DNA of 64,000 nucleotides. Source: Callorhinus ursinus. Lineage: Eukaryota > Chordata > Mammalia > Carnivora > Otariidae. Below the pieces are notes generated by a model. The model worked only from the letters and a program-made list of their open reading frames with translations, did not search any database and was not told where the DNA came from. A program made the position numbers and the translations under genes. Positions 20,841 through 32,454 of this stretch are shown in pieces (within the stretch, counting starts at the first letter, position 1; every line of letters starts with the position of its first letter). The stretch spans positions 984,003 through 1,048,002 of the forward strand of contig NW_020312936.1 of NCBI RefSeq assembly GCF_003265705.1. Direction: 5' to 3'.

Positions 20841-22240
20841 ACCTTAAAGCCTTGAAGTGCCAGTCACATAATAATCTCTAGAAGCTGTTAGAATATGTTA
20901 TTATCATAACTGTAATACTTAAGGTAGAAAAAAAGTCAGACCATTACAAAACTGCCCTTCCATTGTTTTTCTATCTAACTTACATATTATTTGTTGGATT
21001 TGGAAGTGTGTGTCTGGACATTAGATACTTGAAATCATTAGAGAAAGAAAAAACTGCCCAAATTTGTGGGACACAACTGGGTAAGGAAAAAGTCAGGGGA
21101 GAGTATTTGTCAAGGAACCAGAGATGTTGATCCCAGACATTTTGGCTGATTGTTGTGAATGATTCGGGAGTGCATATGACTTTAATAAAAATGCATTATT
21201 ATAACAGTTTGACCCCATATCCAAGTTTCCATTTCACCTATATTTCACCTATATCAACAGTAAACTGGGGATCAGAACAGAGGCATATCATGAGCCAAAC
21301 TGTGTCTACTCACACACCAACCCAACGTGCATTTTGGCGAGGTTTAACTACTCTTTCTGCTCTTTAGTTCTAAAATTATATTAAAATGCCTTATATTTCT
21401 TTGAGCTTTTTAAAAATGCACCTAAACTACTCCAAAGATTTATTAAAAATTGTAATTGTCTTTATAATGTCTGCCATTCACCAGATAGAAATAAGAATTT
21501 ACATAATAGATATGCAGACAAATAAATACAATAATATTTAGCTAACAAGCTTATTAGATAGTAAGAGGACAGATGATAGACAGGTAACTAGGTAATATTT
21601 TAGTTAGATAGCATATCTTCTTTATGAATATTTAAAATTTATTTCATTCAAATGGCTTTCTATCACAACCCTATTAAAAAAGAAACAAACCTCCTATCTC
21701 TGTTCAAAACTTTTTCAGGCCACTAAACCATTATTTCCATGAGTTATTCAGTCAATGTTTCCTTTAGGGAATATGATTTTCTGTATCTTTACTCCCACCT
21801 TTCCCTAAAATGCCCATTAAATATTATCCAGAACACTTTATTTTGAGCCACCCCTATCTTGGCTCCTTTCTTTTTGTTTGCATCTGTAATGGAGCAGACA
21901 TCTTGTTTACCAGAGACCATAGGAAAGTGAATTCAGTTATTGAATGACATTATCAAGCAGTCAGACAGACACTGTGGCAGGTAAAATTGCTTTTTTGTGT
22001 GTGTGGTTGTCTGCCAAACTTTAACAGAGAAAGTGATGTGTTTTTGCCAGGCAGGGCTACTATACAAGCAGGTAATGGGTCTTAAAAATGCTACAAACGT
22101 TAATGGTGTTAGATCAATAATATTACTACCACAGGTAAAATGCTATTACATGTATTATTAAGACATTGTTCAAAATGGAGTGACTCAAAAGACTTTGAGA
22201 ATGTATGAGTAATTGCTGTATCACTGGTACAATAAAATGC
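20841..22240. other. Repeat-poor DNA
   Basis: Nothing named. An imperfect doublet of 'tttcacctata' occurs near 21230-21253. Short frames lack domains. Confidence 0.45.
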
Positions 22241-22760
22241 TAATGGAAGTTTTGTCATACAACATGTGTATATTTTTTTCACAAGATTTCATACAGAGTG
22301 GTTTTGCATTAATGTATTACAAACTAATTGCTTAATTGCAAACCCAATTGCTTCATCATAGTCTCATCTTTCTCCTAAACATGAGCCAACAAAAAGGCAG
22401 AAGATATTACTGTTTTTCTACGCATTCATTATTTTTTCCAAAATCTCTCATGAAATGAAAGGCAAACAATGGTCTAAGCACTGCTATTATTCTTTATTTC
22501 TAAATATTTAATATATTGATTGAATAAAACTGGCTTTAATACTTTTACCTGAGCAGAGTATAATATCAAATGTTAGCTCCAGAAAACATTGTAGATTGCC
22601 ACAAAAATAATTTCTGCATTGACTAATTGATTCCAAAGATAGGAGAACATGTTCCTTCAGTGAAGTTAGTAAATCATGAGCTCGACTACTTTAATGTTTT
22701 ACAAAGCATTCCTTCAGTTAACTTAGTTCTTCTAAATTCTATTTAGAGAACATATATACA
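22241..22760. other. Repeat-free AT-rich block with TAATTG-type motifs
   Basis: No interspersed repeat. The stretch 22318-22354 packs 'ctaattgcttaattgc' and 'ccaattgctt', which resemble homeodomain-type sites. Further TTGATTGAA and CTAATTGATT words occur at 22516-22525 and 22622-22631. Candidate conserved noncoding element only; function is not shown. Confidence 0.3.
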
Positions 22761-24340
22761 TACATGATGAACAGCTGATGGAAAGCTCATTAGATATGAG
22801 AAGATCCCAGATTCAAACAGTGTAGCTCTCTTTCCCAAATCTTTATACATTTGTTTATTCATTTTTATGGCCTTAAGTATGTTTCAATGGAAACTCTGTC
22901 TTTTTGAAGAAAGGAGGGAAGCTTAGAGGGAGGGAAGAAAGAGAGAAAGAAAGAGAGAGAAACAGTCAGATAAGCAGTTCTAAGAGGAAAAAAAAAATTC
23001 ACTTAGCCAGGAATATGGAAACACAAAGTGTGAAATACACTTAAAGGCCTTTCAGGAAGAATTTATTCCCCATAACTTATATTCAATTCTATTTCTAGAT
23101 AAAGCAACTTGAGCACTGTATTCCTGGTATCAATTTTAGCTTGTGCAAAATACAGCTGTCTAATTGCTAACTGAGAGGGGAAAAATATATTTTTCCTCAA
23201 ATTTCTGATGATCTCTATTGGTTTCTAATCCTGTCACATCTTTATTTTAAAAGTGCATCCCTTTTGTCTTTCTTAATAACTGGATGAATTTGTTATTGGA
23301 ATAGATGCCTATTATTTGCGTATTCTAAATTATGGAGCTTATAATACAAAAGAGTACACTGCTAGTTGGTAGAAATGGGAAATGATTTTTCAACTCTTCA
23401 GAATTCTCATTCTATAAAATATCAATGTAGATGTATGTCTGTTCTGACTGTGAATCAGGCAGGAGAATGAAGAGACAAATTATTCCATGGCACAAATAGT
23501 AGCCAACTCCTGAGCTTGACTAGGGTCTCTGTCAGGACTCAGCTTTTAGAATTAATCAGATGACCCATTTACACTCCAACCTTAGGTAAGGTAACCCTAT
23601 TCCCCAGAAGGAATCCAGGTTAACTACAGAGATGCCCAACATGAAGAAGAGGAAACAAATAGTTTCAAGTACAAACAGCTAAGAAAAATCAAAGTTACCA
23701 AATTTTAGGAGGGGACAGTAATAACAGATATGTAAATGCAGAGAGAAAGAGATGGAGAGATGATCAATTTATAAGTTAAAGTAGGCTGGCAGGAAGGCTG
23801 ACCAGCTAAAATGATGGGGACTGCCAAGATATCACAAATATTCATAGACTCATTGTGGCTGCTTGAGTAGATCATCCCTAGAGGCCTTTAAAAAACAGGG
23901 ATGAGGATTGGGCCCTCTATCCATAGTCTGTTTGTATTTATATTTGTTTCCATATTTATGTATTCACCTTAGTCCATATCAAATTCTTTCTAGAATTAGA
24001 AAAAAGTATATATATATAATCAAAATGAGAATATATCTACAGAATTTAGGTATTATCAAAGCTGGGAGAAGGAGGATTCAAGAACCAGAGGGGAAAGGAT
24101 TAAGAATGGTAGCTTGGATTTACCAGATATTAACTTGAAGCCTCTGATCAGCAAGACCAAAAGGGAAACATGATGAGGGACAGAGTTTATGTCATGAAAT
24201 AAAGAGAATAGATGAGAACAAATTTTAAAAATTTGAATTATGTTACAAAATTGACCCAAGTGTAAAAAATACCCTATCAAACAATATACTATTAAAACTG
24301 TTTAAATACCTTTCTTGAGTATTGGGAAATACTTAATAAA
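22761..24340. other. Unique DNA with a GA-rich tract
   Basis: Purine-rich (GAAA/GAGG)n sequence at 22907-22965. The rest is unassigned, with no supported gene. Confidence 0.45.
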
Positions 24341-24455
24341 TGAATACTTAATGATAATGACCTTTATGATCTAAACACTCTGTGTGAATTATTCCATTTA
24401 ATTCTTGAATAAGGTCTATGAAATAGATTTGAATAACATCTCCATTTCTAAAGGT
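24341..24455 (-). repeat. MIR, left half (interrupted by L1)
   Basis: Antisense MIR: 'cactctgtgtgaattattcc', 'aattcttgaataaggtctat', 'aacatctccatttctaaagg'. The element continues beyond the L1 insertion at 31497. Confidence 0.6.
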
Positions 24456-24470
24456 GAAGTAGAGCATTTT

Positions 24471-24914
24471 TATTTTTTATTGTTATGTTAATCACCATAC
24501 ATTACATCAGTAGTTTTTGATGTAGTGTTCCAGGATTCATTGTTTGTGCATAACACCCAAGGCTCCACGCAGAAAGTGCCCTCTTTAATACCCATCACCA
24601 GGCTAACCCATCCCCCCACCCCCTCCCCTCTAGAACCCTCAGTTTGTTTTTCAGAGTCCATCATCTCTCATGGTTCGTCTCCCCCTCCGACTTACTGCCC
24701 TTCATTCTTCCCCTCCTACTATCTTCTTTTTTTTTTCTTAACATATATTGCATTATTTGTTTCAGAAGTACAGATCTGTGATTCAACAGTCTTGCACAAT
24801 TCACAGTGCTCACCATAGCACATACCCTCCCCAATTCTATCACCTAGCCACCCCATCCCTCCCACCCCCACCACTCCAACAACCCTCAGTTTGTTTTCTG
24901 AGGTTAAAAATTCC
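24471..24914 (-). other. L1 3' UTR
   Basis: Corresponds to the sequence shared with the fragments at 11801, 19212, 34167 and 51661. It contains the C-rich (G-rich on the element strand) tract at 24614-24631 and a second at 24851-24873. Confidence 0.88.
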
Positions 24915-27900
24915 TCATATCAGCGAGGTCATATGATACATGTCTTTCTCTGATTGACTCATTTCACTCAGCATAACACCTTCCAGTTCCATCCATGTCA
25001 TTGCAAATGGCAAGATCTCATTCTTTTTGATGGCTGCATAATACTCCATTGTGTATATATACCAACTCTTCCTTATCCATTCATCTGTCGATGGACATCT
25101 TGGCTCTTTCCACAGTTTGGCTATTGTGGACATTGCCGCTATAAACATTGGGGTGCACGTACCCCTTCAGATCCCTACATTTGTATCTTTGTGGTAAATA
25201 CCCAGTAGTGCAATTGCTGGATCATAGGGTAGCTCTATTTTCAACTGTTTGAGGAAACTCCATACTGTTTTCCAGAGTGGTTGCACCAGCCTGCATTCCC
25301 ACCAACAGTGTAAGAGGGTTCCCCTTTCTCCACATCCCCGTTAACATCTGTCATTTCCTGACTTGTTAATTCTAGCCATTCTGACTGGTGTGAGGTGGTG
25401 TCTCATTGAGGGTTTGAATTGGATTTCCCTGATGTCGAGCGATGCTGAGCACATTTTCATGTGTCTGTTGGCCATTTGGATGTCTTCTTTGGAAAAATGT
25501 CCGTTCATGTCTTCTGCCCATTTCTTGATTGGATTATTTGTTCTTCGGGTGTTGAGTTTGATAAGTTCTTTATAGATTTTGGATACTAGCCCTTTATCTG
25601 ATATGTCATTTGCAAATATTTTCTCCCATTCTGTCGGTTGTCTTTTGGTTTTGTAGACTATTTCTTTTGCTGTGCAAAAGCTTTTTATCTTGATGAAATC
25701 CCAATAGTTCATTTTTGCCCTTGTTTCCCTTGCCTTTGGCGATGTATCTAGGAAGAAGTTGCTGTGGCTGAGGTCGAAGAGGTTGCTGCCTGTGTTCTCC
25801 TTTAGGATTTTGAGGGACTCCTGTCTCACGTTTAGATCTTTCAACCATTTGGAGTCTATTTTTGTGTGTGGTGTAAGGAAATGGTCCAGTTTCATTCTTC
25901 TGCATGTGGCTGTCCAATTTTCCCAACACCATTTGTTGAAGAGACTGTCTTTATTCCATTGGACATTCTTTCCTGCTCTGTCAAAGATAAATTGACCATA
26001 GAGTTGAGGGTCCATTTCTGGACTCTCGATTCTGTTCCATTGATCTATGTGTCTGTTTTTGTGCCAGTACCATACTGTCTTGATGATGACAGCTTTGTAA
26101 TAGAGCTGGAAGTCCGGAATTGTGATGCCGCCAGCTTTGCTTTTCTTTTCCAGTATTCCTCTGGCTATTCGGGGTCTCTTCTGATCCATACAAATTTAGG
26201 ATTATTTGATCCATTTCTTTGAAAAAAGTGGATGGTATTTTGATGGGGATTGCATTGAATGTGTAGATTGCTCTAGGTAGCATTGACATCTTCACAATGT
26301 TTGTTCTCCCAATCCATGAGCATGGAACGTTTTTCCATTTCTTTGTGTCTTCTTCAATTTCTTTCATGAGTATTTTATAGTTTTCTGAGTACACATCCTT
26401 TGCCTCTTTGGTTAAATTTATTCCTATGTATTTTACGGTTTTGGGTGCAATTGTAAATGGGATCGACTCCTTGATTTGTCTCTCTTCTGTCTTGTTGTTG
26501 GTGTATAGGAATGCCACTGATTTCTGTGCATTGATTTTATAGCCTGCTACTTTACTGAATTCCTGTATGAGTTCTAGCAGGTTTGGGGTGGAGTCTTTTG
26601 GGTTTTCCACATACAGTATCATATCATCTGCAAAGAGTGAGAGTTTGACTTCCTCTTTGCCGATTTGGATGCCTTTGATTTCTTTTTGTTGTCTGATTGC
26701 TGTGGCTAGGACTTCTAATACTATGTTGAATAGCAGTGGTGATAGTGGACATCCCTGCCGCGTTCCTGACCTTAGGGGAAAAGCTCTCAGCCTTTCCCCA
26801 TTGAGAATGATATTCGCTGTGGGTTTTCCATAGATGGCCTTTATGATATTGAGGTATGCACCCTCTATCCCTATACTCTGAAGAGTTTTGATCAAGAAAG
26901 GATGCTGTACTTTGCCAAATGCTTTTTCTGCATCTATTGAGAGGATCATATGACTCTTGTTCTTTCTTTTGTTAATGTATTGTATCACGTTGATTGATTG
27001 ACGGATGTTGAACCAACCTTGCAGCCCAGGGATAAATCCCACTTGGTCATGGTGAATAATCCTTTTAATGTACTGTTGGATCCTATTGGCTAGTATTTTG
27101 GTGAGAATTTTTGCATCCATGTTCATCAAGGATATTGGTCTGTAATTCTCCTTTTTGATGGGGTCTTTGGTTTTGAGATCAAGGGAATGGTGGCCTGATA
27201 AAATGAGTTTGGAAGTTTTCCTTCCATTTCTATTTTTTGGAACAGTTTCAGGAGAATAGGTATTAATTCTTCTTTAAATGTCTGATAGAATTCCCCTGGG
27301 AAGCCATCTGGCCTGGGCTTTTGTTTGTTGGGAGATTTTTGATGACTGCTTCAATTTCCTTAGTGGTTATAGGTCTGTTCAGGTTTTTTATTTCTTCCTG
27401 GTTCAGTTTTGGTGTTGATACATCTCTAGGAATGCACCCATTTCTTCCAGGTTATCTAATTTGCTGGCATAGAGTTGCTCATAATATGTTCTTAGAATTG
27501 TTTGTATTTCTTTGGTGTTGGTTGTAATCTCTCCTCTTTCATTCATGATTTTGTTGATTTGGGTCATTTCTCTTTTCTTTTTGATAAGTCTGGCCAGGGG
27601 TTTATCAATCTTGTTAATTCTTTCAAAGAACGAGCTCCTAGTTTCGTTGATCTGTTCTACTGTTCTTTTGGTTTCTATGTCATTGATTTCTGCTCTGATC
27701 TTTATCATTTCTCTTCTCCTGCTGGGTTTAGGCTTTATTTGCTGTTCTTTCTCCAGCTTCTTTAGGTGTAGGGTTAGGTCGTGTACTTGAGACCTTTCTT
27801 GTTTCTTGAGAAAGGCTTGTATTGCTATATACTTTCCTCTTAGGACTGCCTGTGCTGCATCCCAAAGATTTGGAACAGTTGTGTTGTCATTTTCATTGGT

Positions 27901-28722
27901 TTCCATGAATTTTTTTAATTCTTCTTTAATTTCCTGGTTGACGCATTCATTCTTTAGGACGATACTCTTTAGCCTCCACGTATTTGAGTTCTTTCTGACT
28001 TTCTTCTTGTGTTTGAGTTCTAGTTTCAAAGCATTGTGGTCTGAAAATATGCAGGGAATGATCCCAATCTTTTGGTATTGGTGGAGACCTGATTTGTGAC
28101 CTAGGATGTGATCAATCCTGGAGAATGTTCCATGGGCACTAGAGAAGAATGCGTATTCCCTTGCTTTGGGATGGAATGTTCTGAATATGTCTGTGAAGTC
28201 CACTTGGTCCACTGTGTCAGTTAAAGTCTTTATTTCCTTGTTGATGTTTTGATTAGATGATCTGTCCATTTCAGTCAGGGGGGTGTTAAAGTCCCCCACT
28301 ATTATTGTATTGTTGTCAATGTGTTTCTTTGCTTTTGTTATTAATTGCCTTATATAATCGGCTACTCCCATGTTAGGGGCATAGATATTTACAACTGTTA
28401 GATCTTCTTGTTGGACAGACCCTTTAAGTAGGATATAGTGTCCTTCTTCATCTCTTATTACAGTCTTTGTTTTAAAATCTAATTTGTCTGATATAAGGAT
28501 TGCCACCCCAGCTTTCTTTTGGTGTCCATTAGCATGGTAAATGGTTTTCCACCCCCTCACTTTCAATCTGGGGGTGTCTTTGGGTCTAAGATGAGTCTCT
28601 TGCAGACAGCATATGGATGGGTCTTGTTTTTTAATCCAAACTGATAGCCTGTGTCTTTTGATTAGGGCATTTAGCCCATTTACATTCAGGGTAACTATTG
28701 AAAGATATAAATTTAGTGCCAT
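24915..28722 (-). pseudogene. L1 ORF2 (endonuclease / reverse transcriptase), broken
   Basis: The ORF2 protein nicks target DNA and reverse-transcribes the L1 or a SINE RNA. The ATG at 28722 opens 439 codons of endonuclease domain with the expected motifs in order: LNVNGLN, QETH (Glu about 42), GDFN, RIDHIL and SDH. The frame fails near 27405, is restored and lost again between 27400 and 27130, and resumes with the reverse transcriptase region. That region has [12 protein letters not shown] and the catalytic FADD at 26623-26634. A further shift lies near 26190-26220, and a stop at 25341-25343 cuts off the C-terminal cysteine-rich part. The last ~77 codons (25148-24915) remain readable in the same frame. 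Motif residues are intact, but no full product is possible. Confidence 0.93.
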
Positions 28723-28786
28723 TGTATTGCCTGTAAGGTGTCTGTGTTCCTTTCTGATCTATGCTGCTTTTAGGCTCTCTCTTTGC

Positions 28787-29685
28787 TTAGAGGACCCCTT
28801 TCAATATTTCTTTTAGGGCTGGTTTTGTGTTTGCAAATTCCTTTAGTTTTTGTTTGTCCTGGAAGCTTCTTACTTCTCCTTCTATTTTCAATGACAGTCT
28901 TGCTGGATATAGTATTCTTGGCTGCATATTTTTCTCGTTTAGTGCTCTGAAGATATCTTGCCAGTCTTTTCTGGCCTGCCAGGTCTCTGTGGATAGGTCT
29001 GTTGCCAGTCTAATGTTTCTACCATTGTAGGTTACATAGCTCTTCCCCCGAGCTGCTTTCAGGATTTTCTCTTTGTCTCTGAGACTCGTAAGTTTTACTA
29101 TTAGATGTCGGGGTGTTGACCTATTATTATTGATTTTGAGAGGGGTTCTCTGTGCCTCCTGGATTTTGATGCCTGTTTCCTTCCTCACATTAGGGAAGTT
29201 CTCTGCTATAATTTGCTTCAATATACCTTCTGCCCCTCTCTCTCTTTCTTCTTCTTCTGGGATCCTAATTATTCTAATATTGTTTCGTCTTATCGTATCG
29301 CTTATCTCTCGAATTCTGCCCTCGTGATCCTGTAATTGTTTATCTCTCTTTTTCTCAGCCTCTTTATTTTCCATCATTTGGTCTTCTATTATCACTGATT
29401 CTCTCTTCTGCCTCATTTATCCTAGCAGTTAGTGCCCCCATTTTAGATTGCACCTCATCAATAGCCTTTTTGATTTCGACTTGGTTAGATTTTAGTTCTT
29501 TTATTTCTCCAGAAAGGGTTTCTCTAATAACTTCCACGCTTTTTTCAAGCCCAGCTAGTATCTTTAAAGTCATGATTCTGAACTCTAGGTCCGACATTGT
29601 ACTAATGTCCGTATTGAGTTAGGTCCCTGGCAGATGGTACTGCCTCTTGTTCTTTTTGCTGAGGTGATTTTTTTTGTCCTGTCAT
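28787..29685 (-). pseudogene. L1 ORF1 (RNA-binding protein), broken
   Basis: ORF1p normally forms a coiled-coil trimer that coats L1 RNA. The likely start is the ATG at 29683-29685 (MTGQKK...). That frame meets a stop after about 25 codons. The N-terminal coiled coil is then readable from 29597 (heptad-like, rich in E, K, L, I) to about 29400. A shift near 29364-29416 leads into 209 codons carrying the RRM-like and C-terminal regions (IIRIPEEEERERGAEG, TPRHLIVKL, LSTETWQARKDW). The stop is at 28787. At least two frameshifts separate the pieces. Confidence 0.9.
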
Positions 29686-30470
29686 TTTGTCCAGAGGAGA
29701 ATAGATGAATGAGAGAACAAAATGCTAAGAGGTTAACAACGTCCCCAGCAAATATACTCTATACAAATCAGAAAAGACCTGAAACCAGGGGAAAAGAAAG
29801 AAAAAAGAAAGAGAAAAAGAAAAAGAAAAAGACAAAAACAAACAAAAACAGAACAAAACAAAAAAAAACAGAATATGATCAAATGTGATCAGGCTAGTGC
29901 ATAGATCAGTGCCACACACTAGATTTTGGGTGTATTTGGTCTGTTAGAAGAAAGTGCCTCCTAAAATTTTAAAGAAGATGGATTTATATATGTACAAAAT
30001 AAGGGTTGATACAATGAAGGAAGATGACTGTGAAGATGAAAATTATAAAAGGTTTTATAAACGGATTTGATAAGATAAGATGTTGTTTGAAAGAAGAAAG
30101 AAGAAGATTTTAAAAAAGAAAAAAGGAAAGAAAAAAAAAGGGAGAGACTGTGATCAGGCAGGAGACTAGAACAAAGCCATACACTAGTGATTTAGGGTAT
30201 ATTTTGATCTGTTAGAAGAAACTGTACCCCAAAATTTTAAAGAGAGAACAACTTATATATATATGCCAAAAATAAGGGTAACTACTATGAAGGGATAAAA
30301 TATGACTCTAAAAATGAAAAATAAAAAATGTTTTTTTAAAAAAGGGATTGATAAGATGTTGGTTGAAAAAGAGAAAAAGAAAAATAAAAAAAAAAACAGT
30401 TAAAAAAATTAACTTTGAAAAACTAATGAATCATGGTAAAAAAGCCATGAATTTTATGTGCAGTATTCCC
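29686..30470 (-). other. L1 5' UTR, A-rich half with two tandem units
   Basis: Two diverged copies of about 265 bases lie head to tail (about 29877-30145 and 30146-30410). Both contain 'ctgttagaagaaa' (29941 and 30209, period 268), 'aaaattttaaag' and 'aataagggt'. A purine tract of AAAAGA/CAAAA units lies at 29784-29873. No coding potential. Confidence 0.8.
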
Positions 30471-31481
30471 CTAGCACTGGAGTTCTCCCGTTCTCCTTGA
30501 TCGGTAAACTTGGTCTTGGCTTGCTGGCTGCTAGTGCTGATCTTCTGGGGGAGGGGCCTGTTGCCGTGGTTCCCAAATGTCTTTGCCGGAGGCAGAATTG
30601 CCCCGCCCTTGTGGGTCTGGGCTAAGCAAGCTGCTCGGGTTTGCTCTCAGGAGCTTTTGTTCCCTGCAAGCTCTCGGTACAGCTTTGGAGGACCAGGGTG
30701 AAAATGGTGGCCTCCCACTCTCTGCCCGGAGGAGCTGAGAACTCAGGGCCCCGCTCCTCAGTGCGCCCCCAGAGAAAAGCAGTCAATCACTCCCGTCTCC
30801 CCAGTCTCCGGCCGCACTCTGTGCTCACCTGGCCTGTGACCGAGCGTTTCTGTATCTGGCACCCGACCCCGTGTGGAGTCTCCAAACCCAGCAGATCCCT
30901 GCGGTGCACTCCCGCGCTGCTCCTCCTGGGGGAGGAAGGGGAGTCTCCCAGGCTCTGCCGCTTGTTGGGTCCCTGCTGGAGGCGCAGTGGCCCAACTGGG
31001 CCGTGGATCACAGTTTATGGCCACCCCGAGTTGAGAGCCCACGCTTCGGGTCTGTCTCTGCAACTGGCTTCCCCGCTCCGATACCTGGGAGCTCTGCTGC
31101 ACTCAGGCACCCCCGGTCTTTCTGTGACCCCGAGGGTCCTGAGTCCACACTGTCCCGCGAGGTTTCCACCTCCCACTTAGCCACTGCTGACGTCCCTCAG
31201 CAGAACCGACTTCTAAAAGTTCCAATTTTGTGCTCTGCGGCTCTAGCACTTGCCAGAAGCAGCCGGCGGAGGCCCCCACCCCCACCGTCTATCCTCCCGA
31301 ATATCGCCTCGGATTCACTTCTCCGCACGTCCTACCTTCCAGTACGTGGTCGCTTCTCTGTTCAGAGAGTTGTTGCTACTCTCCTCTTCAATCTCTTGGT
31401 GAGTTCGTAGGTGTTCAGAATGGTTTGATCCCTATTTAGCTGAATTCCTGAGACCAGATGAAATCCAGGTCTCCTACTCCC
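30471..31481 (-). promoter_or_regulatory. L1 5' UTR, CpG-rich promoter half
   Basis: This is the only CpG-rich kilobase in the window. In mammals the L1 5' UTR carries an internal RNA polymerase II promoter and often an antisense one, so this segment is the probable promoter of the element. It has overlapping open frames in both directions. The plus-strand ones (30641-31180 and 30871-31410, 179 codons each) run outward past the element start. Activity is not shown by sequence alone, and the first ~20 bases are missing. Confidence 0.7.
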
Positions 31482-31496
31482 GAAGTAGAGCATTTT

Positions 31497-31600
31497 ACTT
31501 AAGATCACCTTGTGCTTAAGGTGCATCATCACCTGCAGAGCTGATATCTGAACCCAAGCATGGCTGACACCAAAGCACAAGGACATTACACCATACTTCA
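31497..31600 (-). repeat. MIR, right half
   Basis: Continues the MIR broken by the L1: 'acttaagatcaccttgtgct', 'cagagctgatatctgaaccc', 'ggctgacaccaaagcacaag'. Joined to the left half it makes a nearly complete MIR core. Confidence 0.6.
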
Positions 31601-32454
31601 TATGTTCAATTAAAAAAATAGATATCCATCTTTACTAGTATGGAAAATTATGATTTGAAATGCTGGGGATTTTTTAACCAATCCAAGGAAGAGCTGTAGA
31701 ACAGTTTACGAATCAGTTCAAAGGCCAAGAAATTACCTGTCCTTGTTTTAAAAATACAACAGTGGCTTTATATTTTTAAAACAATACCTTTATTTGCATG
31801 ATCCACCCTTCATATATATTTATAAATTAATACAGATAGCTCAATTCTAGAAAGGAATTCAGAATAGTATCTGGAGAATGAATCTTTACGGCACATGGGG
31901 CCATTTTGGAACAAATAATGCATTTAAGTGTTTGTAATTATTAAGTGTGTCCAGGGACAATTGCCATTTCACACAATTGCTCTCTTTATACTATCTTCTA
32001 AATGTTGCTAGTCTCATTACTTTAATTATTTTTGTAATTGATTCCTAAATTTTACCGTTTAGGTAATTTAATTAATGATTCCATTGATAACTCCATGTTG
32101 TTAAAGTATTTTTAATGAAACCTTTCAGTTTGGGTAAACGAGCTGTGGATTTGAACTTTTTTTGTTGTTGTTGTTAATAATTATGAAATTTGTACCCAGA
32201 GTACAAGAATGACCCTTGGGGGATTTTCTGTTATTGTAAAGTAGATAGCATTAAAAGAACACTGAGCATTGATCAAGTGGAACAGTTCTCCAGTGATTAA
32301 AGCATCAGTGAAGATAATTCTCTATTCCTCCTCTGATGGCCAAAAAGGAGAGCAAAGATAATTACAGCCCAAGAGTTATCTTAACCATTAATTAGCTTCC
32401 TTTTCTAAGCAGGTTTATATCTGGGAGGAGGGGACTGATAGCCATTGTTTTCTT
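31601..32454. other. Repeat-free block, candidate conserved noncoding element
   Basis: No interspersed repeat for about 830 bases. It holds an octamer word ATTTGCAT at 31792-31799, several GATAA words and TAAT-rich stretches ('aatttaattaatgattcc' near 32066; 'accattaattagcttcc' near 32384). Such clustering is common in developmental enhancers and in plain AT-rich DNA, so conservation data are needed. No coding frame. Confidence 0.3.

Larger units (their letters stand above)
24471..31481 (-). mobile_element. Near-full-length carnivore L1
   Basis: A 7.0-kb LINE-1 on the minus strand. From its 5' end: a GC-rich 5' UTR (31481-30470), an A-rich 5' UTR (30470-29686), ORF1 (29685-28787), a 64-base spacer, ORF2 (28722-24915) and a 3' UTR with tail (24914-24471). 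The duplication gaagtagagcatttt is perfect at 24456-24470 and 31482-31496. The plus strand reads TTTT/A at the junction, the usual L1 endonuclease site. It begins about 20 bases inside the start seen in the copy at 63825. Both ORFs carry frameshifts and stops, so it is not expected to move by itself. Confidence 0.96.

Noticed and set aside
24915..28722. ORF2 as an intact, mobile L1
   Set aside because: Several frameshifts and the stop at 25341 prevent a full product, even though the endonuclease and FADD motifs are readable.
30758..31102. 114-codon minus frame in the L1 5' UTR
   Set aside because: Sense-strand frame in GC-rich UTR upstream of ORF1 with no similarity to L1 proteins.
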